Source: JBBRBB01 sp038206235 (GTDB lineage Bacteria; Bacteroidota; Bacteroidia; Chitinophagales; Chitinophagaceae). Taken from it: a stretch of DNA of 64,000 nt. The notes beneath the pieces were generated by a model, which searched no databases, was not told the origin of the DNA, and saw only the letters and a list, made by a program, of their open reading frames with translations. Positions 6,829-14,967 of this stretch are shown in pieces (the first letter of the stretch is position 1; each line of letters begins with the position of its first letter). Position numbers and translations under genes: made by a program. Location of the stretch: NCBI GenBank assembly GCA_038206235.1, contig JBBRBB010000001.1:124001-188000 (forward strand). The letters are read 5' to 3'.

Positions 6829-8787
6829 CTATTGTTTTACGAATTGATATGTTTGACAATTATTTTTTTGTTCTACTCTTAAATAATAAGTTCCCTGTTT
6901 TAAGCTGCCAACATTAAAATCGCAGCTGCTTGCCTGTACACTTGCTTTCTTAATTACATTTCCCTGCATATTTAAAATAGTAAGCGATGTTTTGTTTGTT
7001 CGAAGAACTCCTTGCAGAGAAGCATTTAAACCGCTTATATGCAAAACCTCTTTTACAGGATTTGGATATATATTAAATGCAGAAACATTGTTGTCTGTTT
7101 CACTGATTATATCTGAATAAGCAATACTGCCATCGTTGTCAACTGCCTTTATGTGATAGAAGTTTCTCGCCTGCCCCGACAAAGGCGGGGTTTCTGGTTT
7201 CTCGCCTGCCCCGACAGAGGCGGGGTTTCTCGTTTTTTGTTCGTTTGAGGTTTGCGGAAGAAGATAGCTATATGTTTCTGATTTTCCACCGGACTCCGTG
7301 AGCGAATTGCTGATTTCGGATTTATTAATGCGTGCAATTTCTGTAAAACCTGTACTGTTGTTAGTGCTGCGTTCAATTACGTAGTAAGCCGCAGTGTTTG
7401 CCTGTTCATCTGTGAAATGCAGGCAGTGATTACGAATCCATCTTTTCAGGCGTGTGATCAATGAAATACGAACAGGGTCGCCAATGTAGCGGGCCATTAA
7501 TATACCCGGCTTGCCGGGCATGAGAATGTTTGGCGTGCCTCCCAAAATAATTTTACCATCATTTTGCAGCGATATTGATTTGCCAATATCATTATCACCC
7601 ATATCTGTAACAGCAAAACCATTGGTGCCAAACGCTGAATCTAAGCTGCCATCTGCAAGAAAACGGGCAACCACAAAATCATTTGTGCCGTTTGACTGCA
7701 GAGATTTGCCGCCCACTACAATTTTACCATTCTGCTGCAGTTGCATGCTATAACCATAAGACTCCTCGTTTACAAGTGTTTCTACTGTACCCTTATTTCC
7801 AAAACCCTCGTCAAGGCTGCCATCCCTATTATACTGCACCAGCGCGATATGCTGTTTGGCGCCGTTGAATTGGAAAATATAAGAAGCTCCTGCTGCAATT
7901 ATTTTACCATCATCCAGCACCACAACATCTTCAGCAGTTTCACCATTGTTGCTTATGTCTGTATAAGTGTAGCCATTATCACTAAAAGAACTGTCTGTTC
8001 TGCCCTCTGATGTAACTGCTGCAACAAAAATTAGCGTGCCGTAGCTTATACCCTGGGCATTATTGCCTGCCAGTATTATTCTTCCATCTCTGGCCACGGC
8101 CATGCTTGTAATATCACACTGTGCATTTCCACCACTGTCAACAATACATTTACCCTCCTTGCCAAAAGAAACGTCAAGACTTCCGTCCTCATTAAATCTT
8201 GCGGCATAAGGAGCGTCACTAAAGGTTGGGTCATCAAAGGCAAAAAATGAACCACCTGCAAGAATTTTACCATTCGGCAGTAACGCAATAGCGTGGACAC
8301 GGGCATCACCACCTAAACTGGCTATTACCAACCCGTCAGAGCCAAAAGATGTATCTAAGTTCCCGTTGGGTAAAAAACGATAAAGTATAATCTCTGCAAT
8401 AAAAAAACCGCGACCACCTACAACAATCTTTCCATCATCCTGTATGGCAACGCAGCAAGACCAAAGAATTGGCCCGTTCTCGATTATTGTGTAACCATTT
8501 ATACCAAAAGAGGAATCAATTACTCCATCTTCAAGATAGCGGAGAACGATAAGCGGTTTATCTATGCCTGAAGCTTTTTGGAAAATGCCTGCAACAACTA
8601 TTTTATTGTCTTTCTGAATGGCTGTTTTATACAGTTGGGCTATACCATTGCCCGGCACAATTGTAGCTACTCTTCCATCATTACCAAAGGTTTTATCTAA
8701 AGTGCCAGGCTGTGCATGTAATTGGCATATAATTGAAAAGTAAAAAACCGGTATGAGTAAAAATTTGACTAAAGTATTCTTTTTCAT
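6829..8787 (-). CDS. Secreted delta-60 repeat protein with type IX sorting tail
   Basis: A 652-residue exported protein. It has a signal peptide at residues 1-25, then at least seven delta-60 type repeats of 50-60 residues, each with the pattern LDxSFGxxG followed by a beta stretch with DGKIVVGG. Examples are NLDTSFGSDG, SLDVSFGKEG, SLDEGFGNKG and SLDSAFGTNG. From about residue 440 there is a linker, and the last 80 residues (FNIYPNPVKEVLHI to GTYYLRVEQ) are a type IX secretion C-terminal sorting domain. The repeats probably fold as a beta-propeller-like surface domain; the ligand is unknown. The linker contains a tandem 35-bp dispersed repeat (7163-7232) that adds about 23 residues. Confidence 0.88.
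   Translation of the reverse strand: MKKNTLVKFLLIPVFYFSIICQLHAQPGTLDKTFGNDGRVATIVPGNGIAQLYKTAIQKDNKIVVAGIFQKASGIDKPLIVLRYLEDGVIDSSFGINGYTIIENGPILWSCCVAIQDDGKIVVGGRGFFIAEIILYRFLPNGNLDTSFGSDGLVIASLGGDARVHAIALLPNGKILAGGSFFAFDDPTFSDAPYAARFNEDGSLDVSFGKEGKCIVDSGGNAQCDITSMAVARDGRIILAGNNAQGISYGTLIFVAAVTSEGRTDSSFSDNGYTYTDISNNGETAEDVVVLDDGKIIAAGASYIFQFNGAKQHIALVQYNRDGSLDEGFGNKGTVETLVNEESYGYSMQLQQNGKIVVGGKSLQSNGTNDFVVARFLADGSLDSAFGTNGFAVTDMGDNDIGKSISLQNDGKIILGGTPNILMPGKPGILMARYIGDPVRISLITRLKRWIRNHCLHFTDEQANTAAYYVIERSTNNSTGFTEIARINKSEISNSLTESGGKSETYSYLLPQTSNEQKTRNPASVGAGEKPETPPLSGQARNFYHIKAVDNDGSIAYSDIISETDNNVSAFNIYPNPVKEVLHISGLNASLQGVLRTNKTSLTILNMQGNVIKKASVQASSCDFNVGSLKQGTYYLRVEQKNNCQTYQFVKQ
7163..7232 (-). 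repeat. Tandem 35-bp dispersed repeat inside the delta-60 gene
   Basis: Two units, 7163-7197 and 7198-7232, differ at two positions (caaaggc versus cagaggc, and ggttt versus cgttt at the end). Each holds an inverted repeat CCCCG...CGGGG. On the coding strand one unit is read as TRNPASVGAGEKPE and the next, shifted by the 35-bp period, as ETPPLSGQARN. The same unit occurs twice in valS, near 28137 and 29556. Confidence 0.9.
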
Positions 8788-8810
8788 TTTTTAAAATTTT
8801 TGGTTATTTA

Positions 8811-10226
8811 TTATGAATATATACAAGTATTTATAGCGTTACAGCCATTATCATTATCATTAGGGTTGCAACTGTGGCGGTAATTTTCGCATTCAACAAA
8901 ATAAGAGGTGCCTGTAATAGCTGTCCCTGTAATTATATTTTGAAAGAAGCAGCACGTTCGCTGCACCATGTAAAGGCTGGTTTGGATGGTATTAATAGCA
9001 CTTGTTCCAAAATTGCTTGCATAATTCGGCCCATTACCATCAAGCCCATGCCCCATATCAATATCAATAAAAACTTCTGCCAGTTTTCCTGCATTTTGTA
9101 CAAGGCACTGCATTGCTTTAGGACCTATTATTAATAAATCATGGTTAGCGCCACCCAGCGTTACAGATGCTGTGCCACCTAAATCAAGACAATAATTTGT
9201 CGAATTGTAAGGATTGGGGGCATATCCTTCGGGCCGTTGGTCATAAGGAGTAACCTGATCTTTTAAACCCTGGAAACAAATAACCGGAATAATGTAATTA
9301 TTTTGTGCGAAAAAGGCGGTAGCCTGTGCATGCGTTGTTATAGAGCCGGGCATTTGAAAATCGCCCCAGCCATTATATACTCCTTTTACTGTAGGAAGTA
9401 TGTAAGTAGATGGCGCATAATAATAATCCGCATCAATACTGCCAAGGTGCGCACTAAGGGTCGGGCACACAGCATCTACCATACTTTGGTTCTGCACGTA
9501 GCATAAACCCACAACTATACCCGCTCCGGCACTCTGCCCGCCCCAAAACATTTTTTCTTTATCTAATTTAAAATAATTACTAAAATAACCATCATCACTC
9601 ATTTTTAAAATGCTTCTGGCTGCCCCTTTAAAATCCTGGGCACCCCGGTAACCTGCTAACTCTTGGAAAACTGTTTTATAAAATGGAAAAACGAGCGGGT
9701 CAGTTCCGTAAACGATTCTTCCGCGCCTATATTCAATATTAAATACGCACCAACCTCTATGGGCAAATTCTCTGCACATGTAGGTTAAATCGGTCGTCTG
9801 TTCTTTAGAAATGCATTCTGCATAGCCACCGGGATGTGCAACCATAAAGCATGGCAGCGGGCAGGTCTCGTAATATGGGTAGGCAGTCTTTTTGGGAAAA
9901 TAGGCATCAAAGACTAATGAGCTAATATCTTGAGTGCAGCTATTAACCGGGTGACAATCATTTGTAGTTTCATCTAAATTATACGAGACATCATGATAAT
10001 TAGTGCTTGTTATATTTGGATTTGCATAAGGAATATCTGTTAGAACTTGTATGTCATTATCATTAAAAATGGGATTGCGTAAATCAAGATTACAATAATT
10101 ATCAGTATTGATGCAAGGAACTTGAGCTTTTAAAGAAGCACAAGAAAATCCAACTAAAATAAAGGAAGCAGCAAATAATTTTGTTCGCTTTACCAAATGA
10201 ATCAGTGAAAATTGGAAAGTTCTCAT
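8811..10226 (-). CDS. Secreted alpha/beta-hydrolase (carboxylesterase-like)
   Basis: The start at 10226 (MRTFQFSLIHLVKRTKLFAA) gives a 471-residue protein with a signal peptide ending at SLKA; an ATG 45 bp upstream is less likely. The fold is shown by FMVAHPGGYAEC (oxyanion region), WCVFNIEYRRGR, and the nucleophile elbow WGGQSAGAGIVVG, where Ser replaces the usual GxSxG setting in a GQSAGA form typical of carboxylesterase and BD-FAE families. Several Cys near both ends suggest disulfides in the secreted form. A candidate acid/His pair lies near GLKDQVTP and GGANHDLL. Substrate unknown. It lies 23 bp upstream of the delta-60 gene and may be co-transcribed with it. Confidence 0.75.
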   Translation of the reverse strand: MRTFQFSLIHLVKRTKLFAASFILVGFSCASLKAQVPCINTDNYCNLDLRNPIFNDNDIQVLTDIPYANPNITSTNYHDVSYNLDETTNDCHPVNSCTQDISSLVFDAYFPKKTAYPYYETCPLPCFMVAHPGGYAECISKEQTTDLTYMCREFAHRGWCVFNIEYRRGRIVYGTDPLVFPFYKTVFQELAGYRGAQDFKGAARSILKMSDDGYFSNYFKLDKEKMFWGGQSAGAGIVVGLCYVQNQSMVDAVCPTLSAHLGSIDADYYYAPSTYILPTVKGVYNGWGDFQMPGSITTHAQATAFFAQNNYIIPVICFQGLKDQVTPYDQRPEGYAPNPYNSTNYCLDLGGTASVTLGGANHDLLIIGPKAMQCLVQNAGKLAEVFIDIDMGHGLDGNGPNYASNFGTSAINTIQTSLYMVQRTCCFFQNIITGTAITGTSYFVECENYRHSCNPNDNDNGCNAINTCIYS

Positions 10227-10401
10227 ACAGTAGATTTTGAGAGGTGATAGATGTTGGTCAAAATTATACAAAACAATTCGGAATTAACAAGAATTTGCTG
10301 ACCATTATAATCGAACGATAAAAGGTTTGTGACCACCTCCTTTGGCGGGGCAGGCGCAACAGGCGATGCCACGAAGAACTAAAACGGGTACCATAAAAAC
10401 A

Positions 10402-11457
10402 TCAATTCAACACCGGATTTTGTTTTTTCATCAACTCCTCATCGCGTTTTATATTTAATTCCCACGTCCATGCGGTGCGCATCATCTCATCTAAATTGTA
10501 TTTTATTTTCCAGTTAAGTTGTTTTACTGCCTTATCATTGTTTGCATAAATGGCTACCACATCACCGGAACGTCTTGGACCAATTTTGTAATTAAGCTTT
10601 TTGCCGCTCACTTTTTCAAATGCCTGTATGGCTTCGAGCACGGTGATTCCATTTCCTGTTCCAAGATTAAACACATCGCATTTGGTTTCGTTTCTTTCTT
10701 CTATCAAATATTCCAAAGCCAGTGTGTGGGCATGGGCAATATCACTTACGTGAATGTAATCTCTTACGCAACTGCCATCTCTTGTAGGGTAATCGTTTCC
10801 ATAAACCTGCACCTGCGGCAATTTGCCGATTGCAGTTTGTGTGATGCCTGGCACAAGATTCTGCGGCTTGCCCAAGGGCAATTCACCAATTAAACCTGAT
10901 TGATGTGCACCAACAGGATTGAAATATCGAAGGAGGATTGAGATACAATCATCCGATTTTGAAAATTCTGAAACGATGTCTTCTCCCATTTGCTTGGTGG
11001 CGCCATAAGGTGATTCAAACTTTTTTATAGGAGATTCTTCTGTAACGGGAATCTCATCAGGATTGCCATACACGGTACATGAAGAAGAGAAAACAAAGTA
11101 GGGAACATTAAATTCCTTTACACACTTCAGCAAATTAATGAGCGAAAAGAGATTATTCTCAAAATATTCCAATGGCATTTCTACTGATTCGCCAACAGCT
11201 TTGTAGGCGGCAAAATGAATTACACCTTCTATGTCTTCATTCTCCTGGAAAACGGCAAGCGTTTCATCGAAATTTTTTAAATCAACTGTGTAGTTCTTCA
11301 GTTTTTTTCCGGTGATTTTTTCAATGCCTTCAAGAAGATAGGTTGTAGAGCGGCTATTATCGTCAATGGAGATTACATCGAATCCATTTTCAAAAAGGTC
11401 AACAACAGTGTGGGAGCCTATGTATCCGCAGCCGCCTGTAACTAATATTTTTTTCAT
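10402..11457 (-). CDS. galE: UDP-glucose 4-epimerase
   Basis: The start at 11457 (MKKILVTGGCGYIGSHTVVDL) gives 351 residues, close to the family's usual 330-350. The NAD-binding GGCGYIG motif is at residues 7-13, the catalytic Ser region at FVFSSSCTVYG, and YGATK supplies the catalytic Tyr and Lys. The segment FNLGTGNGITVLE and the end DEMMRTAWTWELN are typical of GalE. The enzyme interconverts UDP-glucose and UDP-galactose in the cytoplasm, using bound NAD, for galactose use and polysaccharide precursors. It stands alone, flanked downstream by a GC-rich repeat patch (10321-10375) and upstream by heptanucleotide repeats. Confidence 0.95.
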   Translation of the reverse strand: MKKILVTGGCGYIGSHTVVDLFENGFDVISIDDNSRSTTYLLEGIEKITGKKLKNYTVDLKNFDETLAVFQENEDIEGVIHFAAYKAVGESVEMPLEYFENNLFSLINLLKCVKEFNVPYFVFSSSCTVYGNPDEIPVTEESPIKKFESPYGATKQMGEDIVSEFSKSDDCISILLRYFNPVGAHQSGLIGELPLGKPQNLVPGITQTAIGKLPQVQVYGNDYPTRDGSCVRDYIHVSDIAHAHTLALEYLIEERNETKCDVFNLGTGNGITVLEAIQAFEKVSGKKLNYKIGPRRSGDVVAIYANNDKAVKQLNWKIKYNLDEMMRTAWTWELNIKRDEELMKKQNPVLN

Positions 11458-11494
11458 ATCAAAATTTAGATAGCGGTGCAAAATACAAAAATCG

Positions 11495-11550
11495 GTTGAC
11501 AGTTGGCCGTTGGCAGATGACAGTTTACAGTTTGCAGTTTACAGTTTATA
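11495..11550 (-). repeat. Heptanucleotide repeat patch between pit transporter and galE
   Basis: The plus strand shows degenerate seven-base units of the type ACAGTTT or GCAGTTT, at least four in a row at the end (11519-11547), preceded by gttgacagttggccg. The same heptads make up the 5' arms of the two elements inside valS. Here the patch is non-coding and lies 38 bp before the galE start. Confidence 0.75.
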
Positions 11551-11556
11551 GGGAAA

Positions 11557-12693
11557 TCAAAGAAAGAGATTAAGTATGAAATAGAAACCTGCAGCAAGAA
11601 GTGCACTCACAGGAATGGTAAGTACCCATGCCCAAATTAAATTAACGGTAACGCCCCAGCGCACGGCGCTCAGGCGCTTGGTTGCGCCTACGCCTATTAT
11701 GGATCCGGCAATGGTATGCGTAGTGCTTACAGGAGCGCCAAGATTGGCGGCAGTAAATAAAGTAATGGCGCCTGCAGTTTCGGCGCATACTCCTTCAAGC
11801 GGAGTTACTTTGGTTATTTTAGTTCCCATTGTTTTTACAATTCTCCATCCGCCGCTCATGGTACCAAGTCCTATGGCTGTATAGCATATAAATGGAACCC
11901 AGGTTGGAAGGTGAGCTATATCAGGAATTACTTTTTGCGCTACCATAGCTGCACCAATTAGCCCCATAACTTTTTGCGCATCGCTGCCACCATGACCAAT
12001 GCTGAATGCTGCAGAAGAAACCAACTGCAATCTTTTATACATATTGGCTGTTTTATAGGCGTTGCTGCTCTTTGCATAATTTAATGAATAAGCAAAAACG
12101 AATATAATTCCGAGAGCCAATAACGCCCAGAATTCAAAAGGTTTTTTGAAATTAATAAACAGAAGGCATGCAGCAACTACAACGATAATAATAGAAATCT
12201 TAAGCCAAAAGTTTTTTTGAATAGTAACCAGTGTGATGAATATTGCAATCACCATTCCTATAATGGGTGCAAGCAAAATGAAGAGTAAGGTGAGACTAAT
12301 GCCACCGTTTAAACTCCAGTTGATGCTGCTAAATCCTGCATGGGCAATGGCTGCACCGGCAAAGCCGCCAATAAGTGTGTGTGATGATGAGGAAGGAATG
12401 CCGTACCACCACGTCAATAAATTCCAGCATATAGCAGCAATAACACCCGCCAGCACAACTACTAAATCATAACTGCCTTCATGAACTGTTTTAGCAACTG
12501 TATTGGCAACACCATGGTCGCTGAAAATAAAAAAGGCAACAAAGTTGAAAAGGGCTGCCCAAATAACAGCCTGCAATGGCGTAAGAACTTTTGTGGAAAC
12601 TATGGTGGCGATTGAATTGGCAGCGTCATGAAAACCATTAATAAAATCAAACCCTATGGCAAGTACAATGATTACGATAAGCAAGGTTGACAT
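11557..12693 (-). CDS. Low-affinity inorganic phosphate transporter (PiT family)
   Basis: A 378-residue inner-membrane protein with about ten hydrophobic segments. Both PiT signatures are present: near the N-terminus GFDFINGFHDAANSIATIVST, and in the second half GGSDAQKVMGL followed by GAPVSTTHTIAGSIIG. It carries out proton- or cation-coupled uptake of phosphate (often as metal phosphate). It follows the DUF47 gene by 64 bp; that pair is the usual arrangement, with DUF47 as accessory or regulator. The gap holds a GC-rich hairpin. Confidence 0.93.
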   Translation of the reverse strand: MSTLLIVIIVLAIGFDFINGFHDAANSIATIVSTKVLTPLQAVIWAALFNFVAFFIFSDHGVANTVAKTVHEGSYDLVVVLAGVIAAICWNLLTWWYGIPSSSSHTLIGGFAGAAIAHAGFSSINWSLNGGISLTLLFILLAPIIGMVIAIFITLVTIQKNFWLKISIIIVVVAACLLFINFKKPFEFWALLALGIIFVFAYSLNYAKSSNAYKTANMYKRLQLVSSAAFSIGHGGSDAQKVMGLIGAAMVAQKVIPDIAHLPTWVPFICYTAIGLGTMSGGWRIVKTMGTKITKVTPLEGVCAETAGAITLFTAANLGAPVSTTHTIAGSIIGVGATKRLSAVRWGVTVNLIWAWVLTIPVSALLAAGFYFILNLFL

Positions 12694-12711
12694 GAGTTTT
12701 CGGTTTGATAG

Positions 12712-12754
12712 CTCCCCTCTCTCCCGGTACTATCGGGGACGGTGAGGGGGGTGC
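12712..12754. repeat. GC-rich inverted repeat between DUF47 and pit genes
   Basis: The gap contains CCCCTC and GAGGGG arms around an inner CCCGGTACTATCGGGG hairpin. It has no T tract and so is not a typical terminator. It resembles the other dispersed GC palindromes in this window. Inside an operon it could lower downstream expression or stabilise the upstream message (inference). Confidence 0.6.
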
Positions 12755-12757
12755 GGA

Positions 12758-13405
12758 TTATGCGTATTTAACTATTATGGATTCAATTACATTTACCGCA
12801 TCCTCACATTTATCGGTAGCATTTTCCATTGACTGATATATTTCTCTCTTCTTGATAAGCGTTTTTACATCATTCTCTTTTTCAAATAATTTATCTATGC
12901 TCATATCAAACACATCGTCTGCCTGATTTTCTATGCTGTTTACCTTTACAAGAGAGCCCGTCATTTCGTGCAGGTTTCTCATATTTCTTAGTCCATACAC
13001 TGCCGTTTTAATTTCAACGCAGGCAAGCTCAATAAGGTCTGCAAGTTTTTTTATTCCTGAATCATCGGGGTTTATGCTATAAAAAATAATTTTTTTTGCT
13101 GAAGAATAAATATAGTCAGCAACATCATCCAATGCTGTGGCAAGGTGGTGAATATCTTCCCTGTCGAAAGGCGTTATAAAATTTCTGCCTAATTCAGTAA
13201 AGATGCGGTGAGTGGTTTCATCATTTTTGTGCTCTAAGTTTTTGATATGCGTAAGCATGGCAGAGCGTTTGCTTTTGTCGGGTTCATTCACCATATCTTT
13301 CAAGCTCTTCGCTATGGTAATTACGGTTTCAGCCACTTCTTCAAACAGGGAATAAAATACCCTGTCTTTCGGCATAAAAATTTTCATTACAGAATTGAAC
13401 GCCAT
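12758..13405 (-). CDS. DUF47 (PhoU-like) phosphate transport accessory protein
   Basis: A 215-residue, all-helical cytoplasmic protein of the DUF47 family, distantly related to PhoU. Typical blocks are VFYSLFEEVAETVI near the start, LEHKNDETTHRIFTELGRNFITPFDREDIHHLATALDDVADYI in the middle, and CEDAVNVIESIIVKYA at the end. The metal-site-like acidic/histidine residues (E-x-x-D, DREDIH) are retained. It is encoded directly upstream of the PiT transporter on the same strand, where DUF47 proteins are thought to control or assist transport. Confidence 0.9.
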   Translation of the reverse strand: MAFNSVMKIFMPKDRVFYSLFEEVAETVITIAKSLKDMVNEPDKSKRSAMLTHIKNLEHKNDETTHRIFTELGRNFITPFDREDIHHLATALDDVADYIYSSAKKIIFYSINPDDSGIKKLADLIELACVEIKTAVYGLRNMRNLHEMTGSLVKVNSIENQADDVFDMSIDKLFEKENDVKTLIKKREIYQSMENATDKCEDAVNVIESIIVKYA

Positions 13406-13700
13406 AAAAAAATTTGTGCAAAATTAGATTTACACCTTGTGAAAATAAGATATTTATGTTTCGTAACAATTTCTTAATATATCTATTTTGATGTGAAGGA
13501 TAATGTATTTACGGCCGCTGCAATTCAGGTTTTAAAAGAATTTAATAGAAGAAGCATGCCAGGAATGCGCCTCGTTTCAAATTTCAAAAAGCAAATTCTC
13601 ATTTTTTACATTCTTTATTACAGTAAAAGAATTACTAGGCAGAGAAAGCTATGGGATATTTGATTGAAAGCTCATTAATTAAATATATATTTTTTATATT

Positions 13701-13716
13701 ATCGTAATAATACGAT
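13701..13716. promoter_or_regulatory. Predicted ArsR operator 1
   Basis: ATCGTAATAATACGAT is an inverted repeat (ATCGTA / TACGAT arms) ending 11 bp before the arsR start codon. It shares the pattern ATCGT-N6-ACGAT with the site before arsM, and the arms resemble the imperfect AT-rich dyads bound by ArsR/SmtB repressors. It overlaps a promoter-like box, so a bound repressor would block transcription of its own gene. Confidence 0.7.
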
Positions 13717-13723
13717 ATGTTTG
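13716..13723 (+). promoter_or_regulatory. Bacteroidota -7 promoter-like box of arsR
   Basis: TATGTTTG fits the Bacteroidota -7 consensus TAnnTTTG. It sits only 4 bases before the arsR ATG (13728), so transcription would begin at or just inside the start codon, giving a leaderless or nearly leaderless message. I do not see a clear TTTG -33 element at the right distance, so this is tentative. Confidence 0.4.
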
Positions 13724-13727
13724 CACC

Positions 13728-14057
13728 ATGGGCGCAGGTAAACATGATGAGTTCTCTGTAAAACATAACCGCGTTGCACAGTATGCAAAGGCATTGGCGC
13801 ATCCCGCTAGAATCGCTATTCTCAATTTATTGATAAAGAAAAACACCTGTATCTGCGGAGATATAGTGGAAGAGCTGCCGCTTTCACAAAGTACTGTTTC
13901 ACAACATCTGAAAGAATTGAAAGAAGCTGGATTGATTAAAGGAGAAATAGAAGGAGCTAAAGTTTGCTACTGTATTGATGAAAAAGAATGGAAGGCAGCC
14001 CAATCATCAATAAACCAATTATTTGATATATACAAAGGTGACAACAGTTGTTGCTAA
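13728..14057 (+). CDS. arsR: ArsR-family arsenic-responsive repressor
   Basis: A 109-residue winged-helix repressor. AKALAHPARIAILNLLIKK (residues 20-38) and LSQSTVSQHLKELKEAGLI (52-70) form the DNA-binding core. Metalloid-sensing thiols are likely at Cys41 and Cys43 (CICGD) in the helix before the recognition helix, with more at Cys80 and Cys82 (VCYC) and a terminal Cys pair (108-109). It heads an operon with arsM, an aquaglyceroporin and a metallophosphoesterase. Matching palindromes before arsR and before arsM indicate autoregulation and separate control of the second promoter. Binding of arsenite would release the repressor (family knowledge). Confidence 0.9.
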   Translation: MGAGKHDEFSVKHNRVAQYAKALAHPARIAILNLLIKKNTCICGDIVEELPLSQSTVSQHLKELKEAGLIKGEIEGAKVCYCIDEKEWKAAQSSINQLFDIYKGDNSCC

Positions 14058-14076
14058 CTTTTTTTTGCTTATAATC

Positions 14077-14092
14077 ATCGTTATATTACGAT
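14077..14092. promoter_or_regulatory. Predicted ArsR operator 2
   Basis: ATCGTTATATTACGAT is a perfect ATCGT-N6-ACGAT dyad in the 55-bp gap between arsR and arsM, ending 20 bp before the arsM start. It has the same length and outer half-sites as operator 1, so the arsM-to-phosphoesterase part can be controlled from its own repressed promoter. Confidence 0.7.
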
Positions 14093-14112
14093 AACTTTAA
14101 AATATAAATACA

Positions 14113-14955
14113 ATGGAAATACAAGAACAAGTAAAAGAACTGGTAAGGCAGAAATATTCAGAAATAGCCTTGCAGGATAAAGAAACGAATCAATCCTCAT
14201 GCTGTGGTTCTGGTTGTTGCAGTACAGAAGTCTATAACATCATGGCTGATGATTATAATACTTTAGAAGGTTATAATCCCGATGCAGATTTAGGCTTGGG
14301 CTGCGGCTTACCTACACAGTTTGCTAAAATTAAAAAAGGTGATGTAGTAATTGACTTAGGCAGCGGTGCGGGCAATGATGCTTTTATAGCAAGACATGAG
14401 ACCGGAGAAACAGGTAAAGTAATAGGCATTGACTTTACACCGGCAATGATTAACAGAGCAAGACAAAATGCAGAAGTACGAGGCCTTAATAATGTAGAGT
14501 TCAGGCAGGGAGATATAGAAAAGATGCCTGTAACAGAAAATACTGCAGATATAATTGTAAGTAATTGTGTACTCAATCTCGTTCCGAATAAGGATGGAGT
14601 ATTTAGAGAAATCTTCCGTGTGTTAAAGCCAGGCGGTCATTTCAGTATTTCTGATATTGTATTAGAAGGTGAATTACCCAAAGAAATCAAAGAAGCTGCT
14701 GAAATGTATGCCGGATGTGTAGCAGGTGCAATTCAAAAGCAGGCGTATTTAGAATTGATAGGAGCAAACGGCTTTCAGAATGTTACCATTCAAAAAGACA
14801 AGCCAATTATTGTACCTGATGATATATTAAGCAACTACTTATCAGCAGAACAAATTGCTGCATTTAAACAGTCAGGAACAGGTATTCGTAGCATTACTGT
14901 CTATGCAGAAAAGCAGGCAGAAAAAACCTGTTGCGATACCAATTGTTGTAACTAA
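14113..14955 (+). CDS. arsM: Arsenite S-adenosylmethionine methyltransferase
   Basis: A 280-residue class I methyltransferase that turns arsenite into methylated, partly volatile species. A Cys-rich N-terminal segment (SSCCGSGCCS, residues 28-37) precedes the SAM site VVIDLGSGAGNDAFIA (78-93), the acidic motif GIDFTPAMI (105-113) and SNCVLNLVPNKDGVF (150-164). Likely arsenic-binding thiols are Cys64 (GLGCGLP), Cys152 and Cys202 (YAGCVAGAI); the C-terminus adds Cys pairs (TCCDTNCC). It follows arsR by 55 bp. No arsenate reductase or ArsB/Acr3 pump is seen here, so methylation plus channel-mediated exit may be the main route (inference). Confidence 0.93.
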   Translation: MEIQEQVKELVRQKYSEIALQDKETNQSSCCGSGCCSTEVYNIMADDYNTLEGYNPDADLGLGCGLPTQFAKIKKGDVVIDLGSGAGNDAFIARHETGETGKVIGIDFTPAMINRARQNAEVRGLNNVEFRQGDIEKMPVTENTADIIVSNCVLNLVPNKDGVFREIFRVLKPGGHFSISDIVLEGELPKEIKEAAEMYAGCVAGAIQKQAYLELIGANGFQNVTIQKDKPIIVPDDILSNYLSAEQIAAFKQSGTGIRSITVYAEKQAEKTCCDTNCCN

Positions 14956-14967
14956 TAAATTAATGCG

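Larger units (their letters stand above)
13406..13727. other. Divergent intergenic region between DUF47 and arsR
   Basis: These 322 bp hold the upstream regions of two divergent genes. I see no further gene. The right end carries the ArsR-type palindrome and a promoter-like box; the left end must carry the promoter of the DUF47-pit unit, but I cannot point to one. Confidence 0.6.

Noticed and set aside
13406..13727. Small gene or riboswitch upstream of arsR
   Set aside because: No frame with coding character and no conserved RNA fold was seen; the palindrome next to the ATG explains the regulation.
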